64,000 bases of DNA from Bacillus sp. FJAT-47783. Lineage in GTDB: Bacteria > Bacillota > Bacilli > Bacillales > Aeribacillaceae. The notes under the pieces were generated by a model, which searched no databases, was not told the origin of the DNA, and was given only the letters and a program-made list of their open reading frames with translations. A program made the position numbers and the translations under genes. Below are positions 15,828 through 24,674 of the stretch, one piece after another (positions within the stretch are counted from its first letter, which is position 1; each line of letters starts with the position of its first letter). The stretch spans positions 1 to 64,000 of the forward strand of contig NZ_JAKZKS010000003.1 of assembly GCF_022808615.1 (NCBI RefSeq). The letters are read 5' to 3'.

Positions 15828-16121
15828 TTGCAGACGTTTATAAAGGAACTCGGCCTTTCCGTTATTGCATGAAATCAGTCAAAATTGTTAAACCTATGGA
15901 GGGACTACGGTTTTATATCAAACAAAGATATAATGGCCATGTTTCAATTAAAAAAGTCTTTCGATTGATTAGGACACTTATTTGTCGATCAGCCATGGAG
16001 GGACCTTGTTCAAAAAATTGCCACAGCTTATCGTATAAAGATTACATTTTTCACCTCGACAAAACAAAAGAAAGCGATTAAAATATTAAGGGAGTCTTTC
16101 TATTTGTTTATCGGGTATTGA
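15828..16121 (+). pseudogene. Decayed small gene with two in-frame TGA codons
   Basis: A TTG start five bases after GAGGTG opens a 97-codon frame interrupted by TGA at codon 15 (15870-15872) and codon 48 (15969-15971). Read through, it gives a plausible soluble protein: an IKELGLSVIA start, NLWRDYGFISNKDIMAMF, then HLFVDQPWRDLVQKIA and a lysine-rich end. CGA to TGA transitions would explain both stops. A 101-codon frame that overlaps it (15776-16081) gives cysteine-rich sequence without domain character and is probably spurious. I do not recognise the family. It lies between yqgX and yqgW. Confidence 0.45.
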
Positions 16122-16148
16122 TTTTTACATAGTTAGGGGGCTTATAAA

Positions 16149-16322
16149 ATGGGTTTAGTTATTATCTTTACGTTAGTTACATTGCTCGGAGTTGTAGGGA
16201 TGTTCCGTACGATTAAAGAAAAAAATGTCCTTGGTCTTTTATTTGCTTTCGGTACAGTTGCTGTATTCGGTTGGTTTACGGTCATGACATTTATTCACCA
16301 CGGATATCCAGTAGCGCACTAA
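16149..16322 (+). CDS. yqgW: DUF2759 small membrane protein YqgW
   Basis: The 57-residue protein, MGLVIIFTLVTLLGVVGMFR at its start, has two hydrophobic helices (1-20, 29-49) joined by a short charged loop and ends HHGYPVAH. AGGGGG lies nine bases before the ATG. Form and position between yqgX and yqgV match B. subtilis YqgW, DUF2759. Function is unknown. A strong terminator follows. Confidence 0.82.
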   Translation: MGLVIIFTLVTLLGVVGMFRTIKEKNVLGLLFAFGTVAVFGWFTVMTFIHHGYPVAH

Positions 16323-16323
16323 T

Positions 16324-16367
16324 AAAGAAAAAAGCTTATCCTCATAGTTGGATAAGCTTTTTTCTTT
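16324..16367. terminator. Bidirectional terminator
   Basis: AAAGAAAAAAGCTTATCC pairs perfectly with GGATAAGCTTTTTTCTTT around an 8-base loop, between yqgW and the leftward yqgV. Confidence 0.92.
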
Positions 16368-16409
16368 ATTAATTTTAGCGGAAGGCTTCCTCTAGTATCA
16401 AACTATCCT

Positions 16410-16724
16410 TTATTTATGTAAATGCTTTTCCACACTTTCAAGTTTTCTTTCCATGGTAGCTTTTTTATCTCTACGATCATCTATTCGAATGTTTGTTGCA
16501 ACGCGGTGCACACCTCGTTGAAACGGAGCTTCATGAATGGATTTAATGACTTCTAGAAGCTGACCTAGTTCTCCTTCGATAATTGTGCTCATCGGTGTTA
16601 ATCGGTACCGAATGACACCTTTCTCCTCGTATTCTTTTAAAATTTCTTGTATATTTGCTACATATGAGCTTACACTAGGATTTTCCGTTCCAATCGGAAT
16701 GACGGTTATATCAACGATTGCCAT
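16410..16724 (-). CDS. yqgV: Thiamine-binding/MTH1187-family protein YqgV
   Basis: ATG 16724 with AAAGGTGA upstream gives 104 residues (MAIVDITVIPIGT). The repeated beta-alpha-beta pattern, YRLTPMSTIIEGEL in the middle and RVATNIRIDDRRDK near the end are those of the MTH1187/YkoF-like family, whose members bind thiamine or a pyrimidine moiety as dimers or tetramers. It is encoded 17 bp after yqgU on the same strand, so the two are probably co-transcribed. Its cellular role is not established. Confidence 0.88.
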   Translation of the reverse strand: MAIVDITVIPIGTENPSVSSYVANIQEILKEYEEKGVIRYRLTPMSTIIEGELGQLLEVIKSIHEAPFQRGVHRVATNIRIDDRRDKKATMERKLESVEKHLHK

Positions 16725-16741
16725 TTGTAAAATCACCTTTC

Positions 16742-17842
16742 TCACTTAATAATGTCGAATACTTTCTTTTCGTCTAGATTGACAAGCTTTTCAAATCGGA
16801 ATCCGTATAATAAATAGTTCCCGTCAGGAGATAACGAGATCGGTTCGTTGACTAAATTTGATATAACTTGAGATTGATGACCCGTCTCGATGTTTATTTT
16901 CGATAATTGAAAGGAAGGTTCTTCTTCCATTGTATCAAGAGGAATAAATGTATAAAAATGTTCTCCCTTTTTATCTAGTTCATAATAAGGAAATAACCAT
17001 TGTGAGTATTGAGACACTAGCGGTACTTCCATTTGCTCTGTTGCTTTCATCGTCCGTAAGTTCAAAAACTTATAAGTGCCACTCCCATTTTCCAAAGGAT
17101 TTTCTTGTAAATAAATAACACCAGATGGATAATGCACATGTCCAATGACATTTTGAGCTATTAATTGCTCCGTTCGATCTGCTAAATTAAGCAGATAAAA
17201 GGGACCACTTATTTCCGGCTCATCGTTATTCCATTTTATATATGCGACCTTTGATTGATCTGCCCATTGAATAAAAGGAACATCGATTACATTCTCCTGA
17301 ATGTCTTTTTCGAAAACGTTAATAAAATATGTGTCGTAAGTCCAATCCTCATAAAAAGCTGTTACGAAAAGCTGGCTCGTATTGAAAGGATTCCATGAAA
17401 CAATTAAATCAAAGGAACTAACATCCCATTCAAAAAGAATCTCTCCTTTTCGATTCACTACCATCGTATGAGCTTCATAATTATTTGGACTAACATGAAT
17501 GAAAAACAACTCACGGTCTTCATTTGGAACGACTTGAATGATCGGTGATTCTGATTGAAAAAATGTTGTTGATGTACCTAAAACGAAGTTGTAACGAACA
17601 ATTTCTGATGTATTTGGCTTATTATTAATATATAAAATGGTTTCATGATCAAACCAGCCAACAACTTGTTGAAAATAATCTTCATCCACCGTTAAAGGGA
17701 GTATCTTTTTATCTTCTTTGGCACCGTTTTCTTTTTGTCCTTCAGCTTTCTGGTCTTCTAGTAGTTGATGAGACTCACATGCGACGAGTAAAAAAGCTAA
17801 GACGATAAAAAAAACACAACTTCTACTTCTCACCAACTTCAT
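16742..17842 (-). CDS. yqgU: Lipoprotein YqgU, beta-propeller-like
   Basis: The roughly 366-residue product begins with a basic stretch, a hydrophobic segment (CVFFIVLAFLLV) and the lipobox LVAC, so it should be lipidated on that Cys and anchored outside the membrane. The rest consists of repeated strand pairs such as YINNKPNTSEIVRYNF and LSPDGNYLLYGF, the pattern of a TolB-like propeller. Position matches B. subtilis YqgU; function unknown. ATG 17842, GTG 17848 and TTG 17836 are all possible starts; TTG has the best spacing to GAGG. Confidence 0.82.
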   Translation of the reverse strand: MKLVRSRSCVFFIVLAFLLVACESHQLLEDQKAEGQKENGAKEDKKILPLTVDEDYFQQVVGWFDHETILYINNKPNTSEIVRYNFVLGTSTTFFQSESPIIQVVPNEDRELFFIHVSPNNYEAHTMVVNRKGEILFEWDVSSFDLIVSWNPFNTSQLFVTAFYEDWTYDTYFINVFEKDIQENVIDVPFIQWADQSKVAYIKWNNDEPEISGPFYLLNLADRTEQLIAQNVIGHVHYPSGVIYLQENPLENGSGTYKFLNLRTMKATEQMEVPLVSQYSQWLFPYYELDKKGEHFYTFIPLDTMEEEPSFQLSKINIETGHQSQVISNLVNEPISLSPDGNYLLYGFRFEKLVNLDEKKVFDIIK

Positions 17843-17875
17843 CCTCACTTTGCATCATAAAAATTTATTGATAAA

Positions 17876-17900
17876 GGCAAACGGTCAATTACCGATTGCC
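17876..17900 (-). terminator. Probable terminator of yqgT
   Basis: GGCAATCGGT and ACCGTTTGCC (minus strand) pair with one mismatch around a 5-base loop, followed by TTTATC. It lies between yqgT and yqgU. Confidence 0.5.
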
Positions 17901-18035
17901 TCTCTTACCTTGGCTCTTCCATCTTCAGTGGACTAACAAAGAGCCTAGACATCATCACAACATTCTTTAAATCATCCTTGCATAATAGCCATTTATATAT
18001 ACGTATCGTAACATAGAAAAGTTTCACTTTCTCTC

Positions 18036-19163
18036 TTACATATATAAAATGGCCCAAAAAATTCCTCGACATTTTTCATATATTTCGTCAAACTGTGATA
18101 TCGGTAGCGGATTAACCCCTCTCCCTAATTCCACTGTAAAACCCGGCCTTTTATATTTATAAATGTACCAGTCCCGAAACCCAGCATGACTATCAATATT
18201 CCGTACTGCTTTATAGCCGCTTAATCTTTTGAATTCCCTGACAATTTTTGCAGCTAATTTCGGTTCACAGTTTAAATATCCCCAATAGATTTCCTCTCCT
18301 TGTGTATGAAAGGCGACAATTCGATCAAAATTTGATTTTTGAACTAAATTGGCCATTGCAATAGCCTCAGGCTCCGTTAACGGAAAATTTCCCGGAAAAT
18401 CGCTTGGTGCAGGTGACTTCGGAATTTTTCTCTCCTTTTCAATTTCCCAATACGCTGGATATTGATTGTTTAGATCAACACCTCGAATGTTTGCCTTCCA
18501 ATTTGAAAAATCATCCTTTTCTTGATTTAATGATTGAACAAATGTCAACACATCTTCAGTTATTTGTTCTTTATTTAATACTAAATTGACTCCATCAGGG
18601 TTCACCATCGGCACAAAAGATAATGTTGTTTTTTCATATAACTCACGAACTGAGATTCCGTTAAAATCACCATTCATTACAATTGCTCGTGCGTAGTCAT
18701 CTAACCACTTCATCATAACGGCAGAGGTAATCCACTCATTTGCATGAAATGCCCCGTTCATATGAACCGACAAGTTACCATTGCCAATGATTAATTCATA
18801 TATAGGAAGGCCAAGCACACTTTCACCAATAACTCGTTTTTTAATAAACGGAAAGTTTTTCAGTAGTGTTTCGATATCTTTTTCCATTAAAAAAAAATCA
18901 TAGTTTTTTTTCGTCTCGATTGTCGGCATCGTGATATTCATCGCAAATTTCAAATCATCAGGGTAGTCAAATTTTACATTTTGAGAATGAGCGTCTAACG
19001 CTTTAGTTTCTTTTTTATACCATCCTGGTATATGTAATACATTCCCTCTTTCTAGGTCATCACCATTAAGAGTTGGGTTTGCAGCATACAGTATCTTTTT
19101 TGTTAATTTAAAATGCTTAGCAACATTTTCTACAGTCGTATCTTCTGTTAAATAGATTTCCAT
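18036..19163 (-). CDS. yqgT: Gamma-D-glutamyl-L-diamino acid endopeptidase I (M14 metallopeptidase) YqgT
   Basis: The 375-residue protein has an N-terminal LysM module (residues 1-48, ending LHIPGW) that binds peptidoglycan, then an M14 carboxypeptidase-like domain. Zinc ligands are visible: H140-ANE143 and a later His in AFHTQGEE near 286; FTVELGRG near 345 carries the catalytic Glu. Relatives cut the gamma-D-Glu to meso-diaminopimelate bond of wall peptides and act in spore or vegetative wall turnover. There is no signal peptide, which is also true of the B. subtilis and L. sphaericus-type enzymes. Confidence 0.92.
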   Translation of the reverse strand: MEIYLTEDTTVENVAKHFKLTKKILYAANPTLNGDDLERGNVLHIPGWYKKETKALDAHSQNVKFDYPDDLKFAMNITMPTIETKKNYDFFLMEKDIETLLKNFPFIKKRVIGESVLGLPIYELIIGNGNLSVHMNGAFHANEWITSAVMMKWLDDYARAIVMNGDFNGISVRELYEKTTLSFVPMVNPDGVNLVLNKEQITEDVLTFVQSLNQEKDDFSNWKANIRGVDLNNQYPAYWEIEKERKIPKSPAPSDFPGNFPLTEPEAIAMANLVQKSNFDRIVAFHTQGEEIYWGYLNCEPKLAAKIVREFKRLSGYKAVRNIDSHAGFRDWYIYKYKRPGFTVELGRGVNPLPISQFDEIYEKCRGIFWAILYM

Positions 19164-19236
19164 TCAAGCGCACTCCCCTTCATTACATCTTTAATAAAAT
19201 GTATGTAATGGAGCACTTGAGATAGAATTTATTTTT

Positions 19237-19268
19237 AAAAAAGCTCTGATCGATCGATCAGAGCTTTA
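19237..19268 (-). terminator. Terminator of yqgS
   Basis: AAAGCTCTGATC pairs with GATCAGAGCTTT around GATC, with flanking A and T runs. Confidence 0.88.
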
Positions 19269-19277
19269 TCATTTGTT

Positions 19278-21173
19278 CTATTCATTTGTTGTCGGTTCGG
19301 ATTCAGGCTGTTCATCTGTTTCAAAAAAGCGTAACAAGTCTCCGTAAATAATTTTATCACTGTAATCTAGTTCATTCTTAGCTTTTTCCATGTACGGTTC
19401 ACATGCATTAGCATCTTCCGTTGGTTCTCCGGTTTCAACATCATAGCATGTGCCGCGAGTATAAACATACTTATCTGTAATAAAGCTTCCATCACGTAGC
19501 ACGATAAATGGTAAACGATCTTTTGCAAATACGTCCGTACCGAATTCAATATCATTTTTTGTGTCAATACCTAACAAGTTTAAGATGGTTGGTTTTAAGT
19601 CAATTTGACCTGTTACATCATGGAAAACTTTAGGGTTTTGATCTGTTATACCAGGAATATGAACGATAAACGGTACACGTTGTAACTGCACCGTATCATA
19701 CGGTGTTATCTCTTCTTTTTGTAAAAATTGAGCCATCGCTGGGTTATGGTTTTCTGAAATCCCATAATGGTCACCATACATAATAAAAACGGAATTTTCG
19801 TATAACCCTGCCTCTTTTAACTCCTCGATAAACCTTTTCACAGCTTCATCTGTATAGCGAACCGTTGTAAAGTATCGATTTACTACTCCATCTTCAGAGT
19901 CAAACTCATCAATCAATTTGTCTTCCTCGTTTAATTCAAATGGGAAATGGTTCGTTAACGTAATATACTTCGTATAGAACGGTTGTGGAACATCTTTTAA
20001 TAATTGTACAGATTGCTCGAAAAATGAAACGTCTTTCAATCCCCAACCGACTGAGTTTTCTTCATTCACATCAAAATTCGTTACATCAAAGAAACGGTCA
20101 TAACCTAACGTATTATACATAATATCACGGTTCCAGAACGTACGGTTATTCGCATGGAAAACAGCTGAATAATAGCCATAATCCTTTAATATTTCTGGTG
20201 TCGCATGATATTCATTATTCGCATTCGTAAAGAATACAGAGCCACGACCGAGCGGGTAAAGGGAGTTTTCTAATAAGAATTCTGAATCAGACGTTTTCCC
20301 TTGACCAGTTTGGTGGTAAAAATTATCGAAATAGTAACTTTTCTCAATTAAATCATTTAAAAATGGTGTAATTTCTTGTCCATTCAATTCTTCATTCATC
20401 ACAAAGCTTTGAACAGACTCTAAAGAAATGATAAAAACATTTCGACCTTCTGCAATTCCGTGCATTTCTTTATTTGCTTCTTTTTTATTTGCGTTTAAAT
20501 AGTTCTCAATTTCAACTAAATTGTTACTGTCAGCAAGAGCACGTTGGGCAGATGTTTTCGACTGAAGTAGCGCATCATAAATATGGAAATTATAAGCACC
20601 AATATTCTTTACTAACATTTCACGGTCGAACGAACGTGTTAATAATTGTGGACGTTCTGTTTCCGCTAAACCTAAATTAAAGAAGAAAACAGCAGCTGCC
20701 ATTAAAAAGTACGCAGTTTTTTCTTTTCTAGTTGTTTGAGCAGCTTTACTAAAATATGGCTTTTTCGAAATCCAAATTAACAAGGCAATATCAACAAACA
20801 TTAATAAATCAACAGGCTGAATCAACTCTGTTATACTGCTTCCTAAATCCCCCATGTTACTTGCCTGGAATAACACTGGTATCGTAAGAAAGTCGTTATA
20901 GAAACGATAGAAAATCATATTAGCAATTAAAATAACGGTCATTAATATACTTGTCCCAATGACCCAGCGATTCCGATTTCGCTCTTTCATAAACAACCCT
21001 AAGCCGAATATGATCAGCAAGAAGCTTAAAGGATTAATAAATAAAATGAATTCTTGTGTAAAATTTTCTATCTTTATGTCAAAGCTAGTTTTGTAGACAA
21101 CATACGTTTTTAACCACATAATGATTGTGGCAAGTAGTAAAAAAGATATTTTTGAAAATGTGTTTTTACGCAA
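19278..21173 (-). CDS. yqgS: Lipoteichoic acid synthase-family protein YqgS
   Basis: The true start is TTG 21173, because GGAGGAGGT overlaps the upstream ATG at 21191; this gives 631 residues beginning as in YqgS ([14 protein letters not shown]). Five N-terminal membrane helices are followed by an AxA-type signal peptidase cleavage site (RALA, about 211-214) and an extracellular sulfatase-fold domain. The catalytic threonine is Thr294 in QGKT, with SLES and YGDHYG as metal sites. The enzyme transfers glycerol phosphate from phosphatidylglycerol to a glycolipid or growing LTA chain. A polar Glu-rich tail ends the protein. Confidence 0.93.
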   Translation of the reverse strand: MRKNTFSKISFLLLATIIMWLKTYVVYKTSFDIKIENFTQEFILFINPLSFLLIIFGLGLFMKERNRNRWVIGTSILMTVILIANMIFYRFYNDFLTIPVLFQASNMGDLGSSITELIQPVDLLMFVDIALLIWISKKPYFSKAAQTTRKEKTAYFLMAAAVFFFNLGLAETERPQLLTRSFDREMLVKNIGAYNFHIYDALLQSKTSAQRALADSNNLVEIENYLNANKKEANKEMHGIAEGRNVFIISLESVQSFVMNEELNGQEITPFLNDLIEKSYYFDNFYHQTGQGKTSDSEFLLENSLYPLGRGSVFFTNANNEYHATPEILKDYGYYSAVFHANNRTFWNRDIMYNTLGYDRFFDVTNFDVNEENSVGWGLKDVSFFEQSVQLLKDVPQPFYTKYITLTNHFPFELNEEDKLIDEFDSEDGVVNRYFTTVRYTDEAVKRFIEELKEAGLYENSVFIMYGDHYGISENHNPAMAQFLQKEEITPYDTVQLQRVPFIVHIPGITDQNPKVFHDVTGQIDLKPTILNLLGIDTKNDIEFGTDVFAKDRLPFIVLRDGSFITDKYVYTRGTCYDVETGEPTEDANACEPYMEKAKNELDYSDKIIYGDLLRFFETDEQPESEPTTNE

Positions 21174-21518
21174 TGATATAACCTCCTCCATCGGTGGAAC
21201 TGCGTATTTCCTATAAGTATTTCCATTTTTTAGGTCGATATAAATTCAACTAAGACATATCTTAATACTTCTTTTACAAAAAATCAATGTTTTTTAATAC
21301 GTAACTTACAATAGGATGCTAGAATTGTAATGTTAACCTTACTGACCTTACCCATATTTTAGACGAGTTATTCAGTAAAAAGTTTCATCATTCTAATATT
21401 TTTTCTTCACTTTTTATAAGAAATAGGTGTTTTTACCCACTCTAAACATAGACAATATGACATTCACCTTATGAGTTAGAAGTTTTTTTCATATAATTGC
21501 TAAAATAATGGGTAAGAA
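21174..21518. other. Intergenic stretch upstream of yqgS
   Basis: It holds the ribosome binding site of yqgS and AT-rich sequence in which its promoter must lie. No ORF or known RNA is seen before the repeat element that begins at 21519. Confidence 0.5.
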
Positions 21519-21648
21519 GGGGCTGTCTAAAAGCCTCTATTAGGATAAAGCACTCTAAAATTAAGACCCAAAGAATGCTGTAAACCAACATTCTTCGGGT
21601 CTGCCTTTTTAGATTTCGGGGCGTAATTACTACGTTTCGGACAGCCCC
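21519..21648 (-). repeat. MITE-like 130-bp repeat, full copy
   Basis: It is bounded by GGGGCTGTC and GACAGCCCC, a perfect 9-bp terminal inverted repeat, with a strong internal hairpin formed by AGACCCAAAGAATG and CATTCTTCGGGTCT. Read on the minus strand its first 100 bp match the second copy at 22.95 kb closely. It may also terminate glcK. It has no ORF. The ends resemble insertion-sequence termini but no parent element is in the window. Confidence 0.7.
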
Positions 21649-21665
21649 ATCCTCCTATCTTATAT

Positions 21666-22631
21666 TCACTTCATAAGCTTTGTCTTGACAAGCCATGCTC
21701 CCCCAATAACACCTGCATCATTCCCTAATGTCGCCACTTTTATTTCAGCACCTTTTACAACTGTTGGAAAAGCGAATTTTTTGAAATAATCTTGCACTTT
21801 ATGTAAGAATAAGTCCGCTCCTTTGGAAACGCCTCCACCGATAATCACTTTTTTTGGATTTAGACTAGTAGAAAGATTGGCGATTGCGAGTCCTAAATAA
21901 AATGACATCTCGTCAATAACACTTTTTCCGATGGCATCCTCTTTTCGAGCAGCATCGAAAACATCTTTAGCCGATATAAATCCAGCTTGTTTATACTTTT
22001 CTTTTAGTGTACTGTTTACGTTTTGATGTTGAATACGCTCAAGTGCCAAACGGACGATACCTGTTGCCGATGCGACCGTCTCTAAGCATCCTGTCTTCCC
22101 ACAATTACAAGGAGCGCCTCCTTCAGGAACTACTGTAATATGACCGATTTCTCCCCCGGCGCCAAGCACACCATGGATGACTTCACCATTTGCAATAATT
22201 CCTCCACCTACGCCTGTCCCGAGTGTAACACAGATTAAATCTTTCGCGTTATTTCCTGCACCTTTCCACATTTCACCTAATGCAGCAATATTCGCATCAT
22301 TATCAATGATGGCTGGAAGACCTGTATATTTTTCCAATTCCTCTTTTAACGGATAGTGATCCCAACCTAAGTTTACGGCGTTGTAAACTAAACCTGTTTC
22401 TAATTCAACTGGTCCAGGGGCACCCATACCAATTCCAATAAGGTCTTTATATTCAAATCCTATCTCGTTTACTTTTTGTTTAATCGCTTCAGCAATATCT
22501 TGCACAATTGTATTACTTACTTTATTCGTCGGAATTTCCCACTTGACGACTATTTCCCCATTTAGACGAATGAAAGCTATTTTAACGGTTGTTCCACCTA
22601 AATCAACCCCAACTAAATATTTGTTTTCCAA
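21666..22631 (-). CDS. glcK: Glucokinase (ROK family)
   Basis: TTG 22631 gives 321 residues, the same as B. subtilis GlcK, with AAGGGTGAGG upstream. The phosphate-binding LVGVDLGGTTVKIAF is at the N-terminus, DNDANIAALGE near 105 carries the catalytic Asp, GTGVGGGII follows, and the ROK zinc site appears as GHITVVPEG then CNCGKTGCLE. The enzyme phosphorylates glucose with ATP in the cytoplasm. It begins 12 bp after yqgQ, so the two form an operon. Confidence 0.93.
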   Translation of the reverse strand: MENKYLVGVDLGGTTVKIAFIRLNGEIVVKWEIPTNKVSNTIVQDIAEAIKQKVNEIGFEYKDLIGIGMGAPGPVELETGLVYNAVNLGWDHYPLKEELEKYTGLPAIIDNDANIAALGEMWKGAGNNAKDLICVTLGTGVGGGIIANGEVIHGVLGAGGEIGHITVVPEGGAPCNCGKTGCLETVASATGIVRLALERIQHQNVNSTLKEKYKQAGFISAKDVFDAARKEDAIGKSVIDEMSFYLGLAIANLSTSLNPKKVIIGGGVSKGADLFLHKVQDYFKKFAFPTVVKGAEIKVATLGNDAGVIGGAWLVKTKLMK

Positions 22632-22643
22632 TATCCTCACCCT

Positions 22644-22856
22644 TTACACATTCGATTTTCTTTTATCCTTTTCTTTTTGCATTTCTTGCCTTAACAAGAG
22701 CACAGCCATTTGAAATTCTTTCGTATCAACAAACTGTGATTGATAAAGTTGTTTTAGCTCTTCTTCCATTAATTCTAAGTCTGCTAGACGATCCCCAATA
22801 TAAATAATAGTTCCAAATCGCTTTAACAGCTGTTGTACATCATATATCGTCTTCAA
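22644..22856 (-). CDS. yqgQ: YqgQ family protein (DUF910)
   Basis: The 70-residue protein begins at TTG 22856, preceded by AAAGGTG. It is mostly helical, KTIYDVQQLLKRFGTIIYIG at the N-terminus, DRLADLELMEEELKQLY in the middle and a charged tail. Sequence and position directly before glcK match B. subtilis YqgQ, a three-helix protein that may bind nucleic acid; this role is only suggested for the family. Confidence 0.88.
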   Translation of the reverse strand: MKTIYDVQQLLKRFGTIIYIGDRLADLELMEEELKQLYQSQFVDTKEFQMAVLLLRQEMQKEKDKRKSNV

Positions 22857-22950
22857 CGATGCTCACACCTTTTTAGATTTATGACTATCTTCAAGTATAA
22901 AGATTCCATCCAAACCGTCAAGGTAAATGGAAAATGCATAAAAAAAGGTT

Positions 22951-23045
22951 TGACCGAAACGTAGTATATACGCTCCGAAACCTAAAAAGACAGACCCAAA
23001 GAAAGCTGTAAAATCAACATTCTTTGGGTCTTAATACTGAAATGC
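22951..23045 (+). repeat. MITE-like repeat, truncated copy in inverted orientation
   Basis: CCGAAACGTAGTA, the CTAAAAAG block and the hairpin arms AGACCCAAAGAA/TTCTTTGGGTCT match the reverse complement of the copy at 21519-21648. The outer GGGGCTGTC ends are missing. The hairpin (22992-23031) may act as a terminator for yqgQ or spoVAF transcription. Confidence 0.65.
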
Positions 23046-23073
23046 CTTATATATAAACTTCTCACACTGCTCC

Positions 23074-24537
23074 TTAACGGTCTGGATCGCGTGGATGAAG
23101 GAATGTCGGCCGGCGATTTTTCAAAGGAATCGGTGACCTTATAAAGATATCTCGCAACGCTCTATAATTGAACGGGATAAATGGCCATAAATACGGAACA
23201 TAAAATGACTTTAACCGAGCTAGCATGAGCACCCATAAAGTAATTCCTACAAAATATCCACTGACTCCGAAAAAGCCTGCTAATAGCAATAAGACAATTC
23301 GTGTTAAACGATTGGCAAGTCCAAGCTCATAACTTGGTGTAGCAAATGTTCCGATTGCTGCTATAGATAAATATAATATGACTTCATTCGTTAACAACCC
23401 AACATCTACAGCGACCTGGCCGATCATAAGAGCCGCAATGAGACCTAAAGCGGTTGCTAATGACGATGGCGTATGAATAGCCGCCATCCTTAATAAGTCG
23501 ATCCCGACTTCAATGATTAGAAATTGAAATAATAATGGAATCGCCCCTTCTTCACTTAATCCAATAAAATCAATTTGATTAGGGAGTAAATCACCATTTT
23601 CCGCTAATAAATACCATAAAGGTAATAGAAAAATCGAAGCAAATACACCCATAAACCGAACAAATCGTAGATAAGCCCCAGATAAAGGCTTATTCCGATA
23701 TTCCTCCATATGTTGCAAATGATGCCAAAACGTTGTTGGTGTAATAAGAGCACTCGGTGAACCATCTACGAAAATAATGACATGACCTTCAAATAAATGA
23801 ACCGCTGCTGTATCTGGCCTTTCAGTATAGCGAACGATTGGATACGGGTTCCAATGCCGTCCGGAAATGAATTCTTCGACTGTTTTTTCAGCCATCGGCA
23901 ATCCGTCTGTATCAATGCTTGCGAGCGCTTTTTTCACTTCTTTCACATGAGATGGATCAGCGATATCTTCAATATAGCTAATTACAACATCTGTTTTTGA
24001 CCTTCTCCCTATTTGCATATATTCCATTCTTAGAGACGGATCTCGTACTCTTCTTCTCGTTAGCGCCGTATTAAATACGATCGTTTCAACAAAACCATCA
24101 CGCGATCCTCTAACGACACGTTCCATATCCGGCTCTTCTGGACCTCTTACAGGATATGTCCTCGCATCTATAACAATAGCATATTCAAGTCCTTCCACGA
24201 GTAAAACCGTTGGCCCTGCTAAAACAAAATCAACTACTTGCTTTAAATCGTTCGTTTGGTCAATTTCTACATATGGTATATATGTTTTTAAAAGTTTTTC
24301 TAACGTATCCCCTTCAAGTGCTTCTTTCGATAATTTCGCTAAAAATTGCATTAAATAGTGTAATATATCATCTTTTACAAATCCATCAATCATATATAAC
24401 ATCATTTCTCGCTCAGCATAATTTACTTCGAGCTGGATGACGTCAAAGCTTTTATCGACCCCTAATTTTTCACTTAAAAAGTTGCGATTTTCATTTAAGT
24501 CCGGAGATACTTTATGCTCAATATTCTTCTGCTTCAT
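23074..24537 (-). CDS. spoVAF: Spore germination protein SpoVAF (GerA family A subunit-like)
   Basis: About 487 residues, near the 493 of B. subtilis SpoVAF. A soluble N-terminal half contains GSRDGFVETIVFNTALTRRR and IGRRSKTDVVISYIEDIADP, the GerA-family hallmark region, and RYTERPDTAAVHLFEGHVII. The C-terminal half has five to six membrane segments (about residues 290-450). The tail FLHPRDPD is typical of SpoVAF rather than of nutrient receptors. It acts in the inner spore membrane during germination. Unusually it stands alone here, not at the end of a spoVA operon. Confidence 0.85.
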   Translation of the reverse strand: MKQKNIEHKVSPDLNENRNFLSEKLGVDKSFDVIQLEVNYAEREMMLYMIDGFVKDDILHYLMQFLAKLSKEALEGDTLEKLLKTYIPYVEIDQTNDLKQVVDFVLAGPTVLLVEGLEYAIVIDARTYPVRGPEEPDMERVVRGSRDGFVETIVFNTALTRRRVRDPSLRMEYMQIGRRSKTDVVISYIEDIADPSHVKEVKKALASIDTDGLPMAEKTVEEFISGRHWNPYPIVRYTERPDTAAVHLFEGHVIIFVDGSPSALITPTTFWHHLQHMEEYRNKPLSGAYLRFVRFMGVFASIFLLPLWYLLAENGDLLPNQIDFIGLSEEGAIPLLFQFLIIEVGIDLLRMAAIHTPSSLATALGLIAALMIGQVAVDVGLLTNEVILYLSIAAIGTFATPSYELGLANRLTRIVLLLLAGFFGVSGYFVGITLWVLMLARLKSFYVPYLWPFIPFNYRALRDIFIRSPIPLKNRRPTFLHPRDPDR

Positions 24538-24674
24538 CACATTATTACTCCATTTCCAAATATTTCTTCTTTAACCATCTTTGACGAATATTTTCTAATC
24601 CATACGTTACAAGGCATATTTCAGCTATTTTACGCATAATTGTTTACAAACTCGTCCAATTCGGAGTGATGGTG

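Noticed and set aside
15776-16081. 101-codon ORF as a real gene
   Set aside because: It overlaps a better-initiated frame with two TGA codons, has a weak start, and its sequence lacks domain features.
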